From positions 1 to 11,380 of the forward strand of contig JAAEEW010000134.1 of the NCBI GenBank assembly GCA_013415595.1: a DNA stretch of 11,380 nt, in the 5' to 3' direction. Shown here one piece after another: positions 8,016-11,380 of this stretch; position 1 is the first letter of the stretch, and the number at the start of each line of letters is the position of its first letter. The notes under the pieces were generated by a model. It had not been told where the DNA came from. It was given only the letters and a program-made list of their open reading frames with translations, and made no database searches. Source of the DNA: Methanosarcinales archaeon. Lineage in GTDB: Archaea > Halobacteriota > Methanosarcinia > Methanotrichales > Methanotrichaceae. The position numbers were made by a program, and so were the translations under genes.

Positions 8016-9140
8016 TTAAACCAACTTCCTGCAATTTAATTGGCCTACCACCGGTTCTCCTCCGTTGGGAGTCCACACCTCGTCCAGCTCCGGGGAGATC
8101 AGCCTGATGGACGCCTCCTCCGAAGAGAGGTAGAGCATGTCCCCTCTGGTGGCAGCGGTAAGCGGTCGGAGCCTTATCCTATCGGTAAGCCCGATCATCT
8201 CGCCCTCGTGGGCGATGATTATGGTGAACGGTCCGTTCATCAGAAGCGGACCGTAAACCATCCTCAGGGTGGTGGCCAGCTTCCGCTCCCTGTCGCTCAT
8301 CTTGTCGATGGAGTTCCAGATGGGGGGCGACAGGATCTTGGAGACCACGCTGATGGGCAGCTTTTGCCTTCTCATCAGCAGGTCCACGGCGTAGGTTATG
8401 ACCTCGGTATCCGTCTGCAGGGTGCAGCTGTAGCCGAACATCTCCAGGTAACGGCGGTTGGTGCCGTAGGAGGAGATCTCGCCGTTGTGCACCACGGTCC
8501 AGTCCAGCAGGCCGAAGGGGTGAGCCCCTCCCCACCAGGCCTGAGTGTTGGTGGGGAACCGGCCGTGGGCCGTCCAGATGTAGCCCTCGTACAGCCGGTC
8601 CAGCATGAAGTACTCGGCGATCTCCTCGGGGAAGCCCACGCCCTTGAAGACCCCCATGTTCTTTCCGGAGGAGAAGACATAGGCGTTGTCTATTCTGGTG
8701 TTGACCCACATCACCTTGCTGACGATGTAGTCCTCGTCCGGGAGCTTGGCCTCCTCGCCCTTCTTGTTTGGGGTGACGAAATACCTCCAGGCCAAAGGCG
8801 GGTCCCTGACCCTGGTCTGGTCATCGTAGGGGATCTCCTCGTCGTGGACCACGTCGAAACCCTCGGCCAGGAAGGCGTCGGTCACCCTCTTGGCGTCCTT
8901 CTTGACCTCCATGTTCGGTCCGGTGAACATGATGTGAAAGGCATAGTAGTCCTGGTAACGGGGATAGATGCCATAGGCTGCAAACCCTCCACCAAGGCCG
9001 TTGCCTCGAACGTGCATATTGGCAATGGCCTTGATGACTCCATCGCCTCTAAACCTCTCTCCGGATCTGTCCATAGCCCCAAATATGGAGCAGGCGGATA
9101 TTTCCTTCTCGAATAGTTGCCTTCTTCTTCGCCTTGTCAT
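8016..9140 (-). CDS. Glutamate synthase glutaminase subunit (class II amidotransferase, GltB domain 1 / GlxB type)
   Basis: A 374-residue class II glutamine amidotransferase that hydrolyses glutamine and supplies ammonia to the synthase subunit. The likely nucleophile is Cys17 in ACSIFGAMDR; it must become N-terminal, so the leader MTRRRRRQLFEKEISA is probably removed as a propeptide. Other active-site signatures are AHGRFPTNTQAWWGG (191-205), VVHNGEISSYG (217-226) and QTDTEV (242-247). The ATG at 9140 has GAGGT 5 bases upstream on its own strand, which supports this start. It is the first gene of the operon, about 100 bases downstream of the conserved promoter element at 9264-9293. Length and sequence fit the stand-alone archaeal glutaminase proteins. 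The five consecutive arginines in the leader are unusual. Confidence 0.92.
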   Translation of the reverse strand: MTRRRRRQLFEKEISACSIFGAMDRSGERFRGDGVIKAIANMHVRGNGLGGGFAAYGIYPRYQDYYAFHIMFTGPNMEVKKDAKRVTDAFLAEGFDVVHDEEIPYDDQTRVRDPPLAWRYFVTPNKKGEEAKLPDEDYIVSKVMWVNTRIDNAYVFSSGKNMGVFKGVGFPEEIAEYFMLDRLYEGYIWTAHGRFPTNTQAWWGGAHPFGLLDWTVVHNGEISSYGTNRRYLEMFGYSCTLQTDTEVITYAVDLLMRRQKLPISVVSKILSPPIWNSIDKMSDRERKLATTLRMVYGPLLMNGPFTIIIAHEGEMIGLTDRIRLRPLTAATRGDMLYLSSEEASIRLISPELDEVWTPNGGEPVVGQLNCRKLV

Positions 9141-9263
9141 GATAACCTCAAACTCCGGATACGGGCATATGATCGGTTGGGATCGTCATCAAATTACAGT
9201 TCGAATTCCGTACTCAGGGAGGGCATATCGATCAATTTGAGCAGGGCCATTTTTCCAGCCGAG

Positions 9264-9293
9264 CTCTTATAGGTATTTGAGATAAATTCATAA
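9264..9293 (-). promoter_or_regulatory. Probable promoter/operator of the glutamate synthase operon
   Basis: Read on the - strand, TTATGA, four bases, then ATCTCAAATACCTATA continues into AGAG. CCTATAAG looks like an archaeal TATA box and CAAATA like its BRE. The 16-base block plus the offset TTATGA recurs exactly upstream of glnA. Transcription would start near 9243, leaving an untranslated leader of about 100 bases. The TATA assignment is inference; the repeat is seen. Confidence 0.6.
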
Positions 9294-9371
9294 AATGTAC
9301 GAACGAGATTGGTGGACAGCGCCCTCAGCTCTGATAATATTGTTTTATCATTTATAGTGCAAAAGATCTAC

Positions 9372-9407
9372 AAAAAGATATTGCCGGGGTGGAGGTTTCT
9401 CCACCCC
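9372..9407 (-). terminator. Hairpin and T-run terminator of glnA
   Basis: On the - strand, GGGGTGGAG pairs perfectly with CTCCACCCC around an AAAC loop (9386-9407), and a T5 run follows at 9376-9372. It begins 14 bases after the glnA stop. This separates glnA from the glutamate synthase operon transcribed in the same direction. Confidence 0.8.
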
Positions 9408-9420
9408 AGGGCTCTGTTCC

Positions 9421-10755
9421 CTAGAGCAGTGGCAGGTAGTTCTTGATCTCCCACTCGCTCACGTTCATCCGGTAGTTGTCCCACTCGATTCTCTTGGAGG
9501 CCATGAAGTTCTCGAAGACGTGGTCTCCCAGAGCTTCCCTCAGGAGCTTGCTGTTCTCCGCCAGGTGAATGGCCTCCACCAGGCTTCCGGGCAGGGAATA
9601 AATTCCCAGCTTGTCCCTCTCCGCATCGCTCATGTGGTAGACGTCCTTCTCGATGGGGGTGGGCAGGTCGTACTTGTTGTTTATGCCGGCAAGCCCAGCC
9701 GCCAGGAGCACGGAGAAGCACAGGTAGGGGTTGGCTGCCGGGTCGGGGCTGCGGAACTCCACTCTGGTGGCGTTCTCCTTGCCAGGCTTGTACATGGGCA
9801 CTCTGACCAGGGTGGACCGGTTCCTTCTGGCCCAGCAGATGTAGACCGGGGCCTCGTATCCGGGGACCAGCCTCTTGTAGGAGTTGACCCACTGGTTGCA
9901 CACGGCAGTGATCTCCGGGGCGTGCTTGAGCAGTCCTGCGATGTACTGCTTTCCTTCCTCGGACAGGTGGTAGGAGTCGGAGGCGTCGAACATCATGTTC
10001 TTCGATCCCTTGAACAGGGACTGGTGGACGTGCATTCCCGATCCGTTCTGGCCGTAGATGGGCTTGGGCATGAAGGTGGCGTGGTATCCGTGCTGGGTGG
10101 CTACCTCCTTGACCACGATCTTGTAGGTCATGCACTGGTCGGCCATGGTCAGGGCGTCCTTGTACCGCAGGTCGATCTCATGCTGGGATGGAGCTACCTC
10201 GTGGTGGCTGTACTCCACGTCCACTCCCATGGCGTCCAGGGTCAGGATGGTGTCCCTTCTCAGGTCGCTGGCTGCGTCCAGGGTGGTCAGGTCGAAGTAG
10301 CCGCCTTTGTCCAGGATCTCGGTGCCCTGGTCGTTCTTGAAGTAGAAGAACTCCAGCTCCGGGCCCACGTAGAAGGTGTAGCCCTTCTCGTTCAGCCGGG
10401 CCAGGTTCTTCTTCAGGACGTAGCGGGGGTCTCCCTCGTAGGGCTTGCCGTCGGGCTGGAGGATGTCGCAGAACATCCTGGCCACGCCCTTCTCCTGCTG
10501 TCTCCAGGGGATCAGCTGGAAGGTGGTGGGGTCGGGCTTGGCCACCATGTCGCTCTCGTCGATCCTGGCGAAGCCCTTGATGGAAGAGCCGTCGAATCCC
10601 ATGCCCTCGTCGAAGGCCCCCTCCAGCTCGGAGGTGTTGATGGAGAAGCTCTTCGGTACTCCCAGGATGTCCGTAAACCAGATGCGCACAAATCGCACAT
10701 TGTGCTTATCTATGGCCGCAAATACGTCATCCTTAGTCTTTAAGTGCTGGCTCAT
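9421..10755 (-). CDS. glnA: Glutamine synthetase, type I-alpha
   Basis: A 444-residue enzyme that makes glutamine from glutamate, ammonia and ATP in the cytoplasm, expected to be a dodecamer. Signatures from the ATG: GMGFDGSSIKGF (51-62), metal/glutamate site GPELEFFYF (131-139), HHEVAPSQHE (184-193), NGSGMHVHQSLF (237-248), the substrate-site flap with KRLVPGYEAP (294-303), RNRSTLVRVP (311-320) and EFRSPDPAANPYLCFSVLLAAG (333-354, split here for reading: EFRSPDPAANPYL then CFSVLLAAG). The short length and absence of the I-beta insertion and adenylylation-tyrosine region place it in I-alpha, the archaeal and Firmicute class regulated by feedback and effectors. Arg64 in GFARIDESD lies where feedback sensing is placed in this class. 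The start is ATG 10755, since the in-frame GTG at 10767 lies inside the ribosome binding site. It has its own promoter and terminator, so it is monocistronic. No glnK or amtB is in the window. Confidence 0.97.
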   Translation of the reverse strand: MSQHLKTKDDVFAAIDKHNVRFVRIWFTDILGVPKSFSINTSELEGAFDEGMGFDGSSIKGFARIDESDMVAKPDPTTFQLIPWRQQEKGVARMFCDILQPDGKPYEGDPRYVLKKNLARLNEKGYTFYVGPELEFFYFKNDQGTEILDKGGYFDLTTLDAASDLRRDTILTLDAMGVDVEYSHHEVAPSQHEIDLRYKDALTMADQCMTYKIVVKEVATQHGYHATFMPKPIYGQNGSGMHVHQSLFKGSKNMMFDASDSYHLSEEGKQYIAGLLKHAPEITAVCNQWVNSYKRLVPGYEAPVYICWARRNRSTLVRVPMYKPGKENATRVEFRSPDPAANPYLCFSVLLAAGLAGINNKYDLPTPIEKDVYHMSDAERDKLGIYSLPGSLVEAIHLAENSKLLREALGDHVFENFMASKRIEWDNYRMNVSEWEIKNYLPLL

Positions 10756-10763
10756 ATTGCAAT

Positions 10764-10770
10764 TCACCTT
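10764..10770 (-). promoter_or_regulatory. Ribosome binding site fixing the glnA start
   Basis: AAGGTGA on the - strand, 8 bases before ATG 10755. It contains the in-frame GTG that would otherwise extend the protein by four residues, which rules that GTG out as the natural start. Confidence 0.75.
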
Positions 10771-10790
10771 GATCCTAGGAGTCCAGGAGA

Positions 10791-10821
10791 TAATATATAG
10801 GTATTTGAGATGTTATCATAA
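10791..10821 (-). promoter_or_regulatory. glnA promoter with element shared with the glutamate synthase operon
   Basis: On the - strand, TTATGA, four bases, then ATCTCAAATACCTATATATTA. CTATATATTA is a good archaeal TATA box, and the CAAATA just before it fits a BRE. A start about 25 bases downstream falls near 10770, leaving a leader of roughly 15 bases that contains the ribosome binding site. The 16 bases ATCTCAAATACCTATA and the position of TTATGA are identical at 9268-9293, suggesting one operator overlapping both core promoters. The GGTA/TACC core recalls one half-site of the NrpR operator described in Methanosarcina, but no symmetric second half is visible. Confidence 0.65.
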
Positions 10822-10842
10822 GATTTATGAGTCAATTTATGA
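10816..10842. repeat. TTATGA box cluster upstream of glnA
   Basis: TCATAA-GAT-TTATGA forms a perfect inverted repeat at 10816-10830. A second copy of ATTTATGA at 10835-10842 is spaced 12 bases from the copy at 10823-10830, about one helical turn. Another TCATAA is at 10909-10914. The left arm is also the TCATAA of the element shared with the glutamate synthase promoter. Possible regulator binding sites; AT richness makes chance copies likelier. Confidence 0.4.
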
Positions 10843-10950
10843 AAATTATGGACAATTTTCAAGCTCATTATGTATCCTCTTATGTTCTTCAGGCTATCTT
10901 ATAGTAACTCATAAAAACTATCTGTCTGCAATTAGCGGATAATTCCCCAG

Positions 10951-10997
10951 AAACGGCCTTATGCAAAGGGGATCATCCCCAGCAGGAAGCCGTTTTT
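10951..10997 (+). other. Nested inverted repeat ending in T5 (candidate small RNA or terminator)
   Basis: AAACGGC (10951-10957) pairs with GCCGTTT (10989-10995), and inside it GGGGA pairs with TCCCC around a three-base loop (10968-10980). The right arm runs directly into a T5 run (10993-10997), so a + strand transcript could end here. No + strand gene lies upstream to be terminated. A TATA-like CTTATAG at about 10899-10905 would start a transcript near 10927, predicting an RNA of about 70 bases. The structure is seen; the transcript is a guess. Confidence 0.35.
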
Positions 10998-11064
10998 CCC
11001 TCCTCTCAAATAAAAACCAAAATCTTTATCAGCCATAAGATCACCACCACAGTCAGGTGGTTAT

Positions 11065-11184
11065 ATGGACACTATCAACCTCATCGTACTCTTGCAGGGA
11101 CTCCTGGTGCTGGTATTGTTCGTGGCGATGCTGGCTGTGAATTTCAAGGTCTGGAGATGGAATTACATCGTATTGCCCAAGTGA
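11065..11184 (+). CDS. Single-span membrane microprotein, 39 aa
   Basis: ATG 11065 to TGA 11182-11184 encodes 39 residues. MDTIN is followed by a hydrophobic stretch of about 20 residues (6-25, including LLQGLLVLVLFVAM), then a basic, Trp-rich tail FKVWRWNYIVLPK. The positive-inside rule puts the C-terminus in the cytoplasm. AGGTGG lies 4 bases before the ATG, and AT-rich TATA-like sequence lies 25-60 bases upstream (AAATAAAAACC, CTTTATCA). It stands alone between glnA and the right-edge hairpins. Its family is unknown to me. Small membrane proteins can modulate larger membrane complexes; its position beside glnA raises nitrogen control as one possibility, without direct evidence. Confidence 0.55.
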   Translation: MDTINLIVLLQGLLVLVLFVAMLAVNFKVWRWNYIVLPK

Positions 11185-11186
11185 AG

Positions 11187-11218
11187 GAGACTTCTAAGGT
11201 CTCTGGATACTTATTTTA
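11187..11218 (+). terminator. Possible terminator of the 39-codon gene
   Basis: GAGAC (11187-11191) pairs with GTCTC (11199-11203) around a seven-base loop, and a T-rich stretch (TTATTTT) follows at 11211-11217. It starts 2 bases after the microprotein stop. The stem is short, so the T-rich stretch is the stronger part. Confidence 0.35.
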
Positions 11219-11241
11219 GCTGTCATTTAATAAAATCTGGC

Positions 11242-11264
11242 CAGGGATGGCTGTCCCATCCCTG
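11242..11264. repeat. Perfect 9-bp inverted repeat
   Basis: CAGGGATGG and CCATCCCTG flank the loop CTGTC. No T run follows closely on either strand, so it is not an obvious terminator. It may be part of a larger repeated element reaching the right edge. Confidence 0.5.
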
Positions 11265-11380
11265 CCTGGCTGTATAGGCGCACAGCGGCGCGTCTATTTT
11301 GTTGCTCTACTGTCGTTTTGCCCAACTTCGCTCATCGTTCGCCCATTGGTCGCTGCGGGCAGGGCCCGGGAAAATGGTCC

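Larger units (their letters stand above)
10756..11064. other. 309-base AT-rich intergenic region between glnA and the 39-codon gene
   Basis: A divergent spacer, with glnA reading left and the small ORF reading right. From left to right it holds the glnA ribosome binding site, the TATA and conserved element, several TTATGA boxes (10816-10842 and 10909-10914), an AT-rich stretch without coding potential, a nested hairpin at 10951-10997 and a pyrimidine/A-rich stretch before the small ORF. The AT richness stands out sharply against the GC-rich genes. Confidence 0.7.

Noticed and set aside
9194..9250. 18-codon ORF (MALLKLIDMPSLSTEFEL) in the leader of the glutamate synthase operon, - strand
   Set aside because: It has no ribosome binding site, and its ATG lies only about 19 bases from the TATA centre, probably at or before the transcription start. 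It contains no glutamine or other attenuator-like codon run.
9349..9356. Second TATA-like box (TATAAATG on the - strand) that could drive the glutamate synthase operon
   Set aside because: It lies just past the glnA terminator in AT-rich DNA and is not shared with glnA. The conserved element at 9264-9293 is better placed.
9520..10743. Long open frame (407 codons, + strand) opposite glnA, and similar ones opposite the GOGAT genes
   Set aside because: These are antisense shadows caused by GC-rich codon use, with Val/Leu/Gly/His-rich composition and no domain. The real products on the other strand are unambiguous.
10951..10997. Terminator for a - strand transcript entering from the right
   Set aside because: Read on the - strand the hairpin is followed by only three T, whereas the + strand has five. 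No - strand gene is seen immediately to its right.
11307..11309. In-frame TAG as a pyrrolysine codon on the - strand at the right edge
   Set aside because: The surrounding frame has no recognised protein, start or ribosome binding site, and no pyrrolysine genes are in the window. A non-coding repeat or decayed gene is simpler.

Overview
The window looks like archaeal chromosome, most likely from a methanogen of the Methanothrix (Methanosaeta) type. Four things suggest this: GC-rich genes with very AT-rich promoters carrying BRE/TATA-like boxes, T-run terminators, a glutamate synthase split into three separate polypeptides, and a class I-alpha glutamine synthetase. The genus is an inference from style and gene content. 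No rRNA, tRNA or other decisive marker is present.

Left half, + strand (2-5398): a tight operon for a soluble flavin/iron-sulfur oxidoreductase. It opens with the tail of an unidentified gene. Next comes a NuoF/HydB-type NADH-binding subunit (164-2119), then a NuoG-type subunit with many Fe-S clusters and a molybdopterin-oxidoreductase fold that appears to have lost its metal-ligand segment (2119-4557). The last gene is an NfnA/SudB/PyrK-type FAD and [2Fe-2S] subunit (4562-5398). The genes overlap or nearly touch. Together they would carry two nucleotide sites (FMN on NuoF-like, FAD on NfnA-like) joined by a chain of Fe-S clusters. No catalytic formate, hydrogen or GltD/NfnB-type subunit is visible.

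Middle, - strand (5584-9140): the ammonia-assimilating glutamate synthase. In transcription order it is the glutaminase domain (8016-9140), the ferredoxin-like plus FMN synthase domain (6506-8014) and the GXGXG domain (5584-6342). An 8-T run lies just past the last gene, where this operon meets the oxidoreductase operon tail to tail.

Right, - strand (9421-10755): glnA, glutamine synthetase, with a clear hairpin plus T-run terminator. GS and GOGAT together make glutamate from ammonia and 2-oxoglutarate. Both transcription units carry the same promoter-proximal element: 16 identical bases overlapping the BRE/TATA region, then TCATAA four bases further on. This points to one shared nitrogen regulator.

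The 309-base gap upstream of glnA (10756-11064) holds the glnA promoter, several TTATGA boxes and a nested hairpin ending in five T (a possible small RNA). To its right is a 39-codon gene for a one-span membrane microprotein (11065-11184), followed by hairpins and what may be the start of an interspersed repeat at the right edge.
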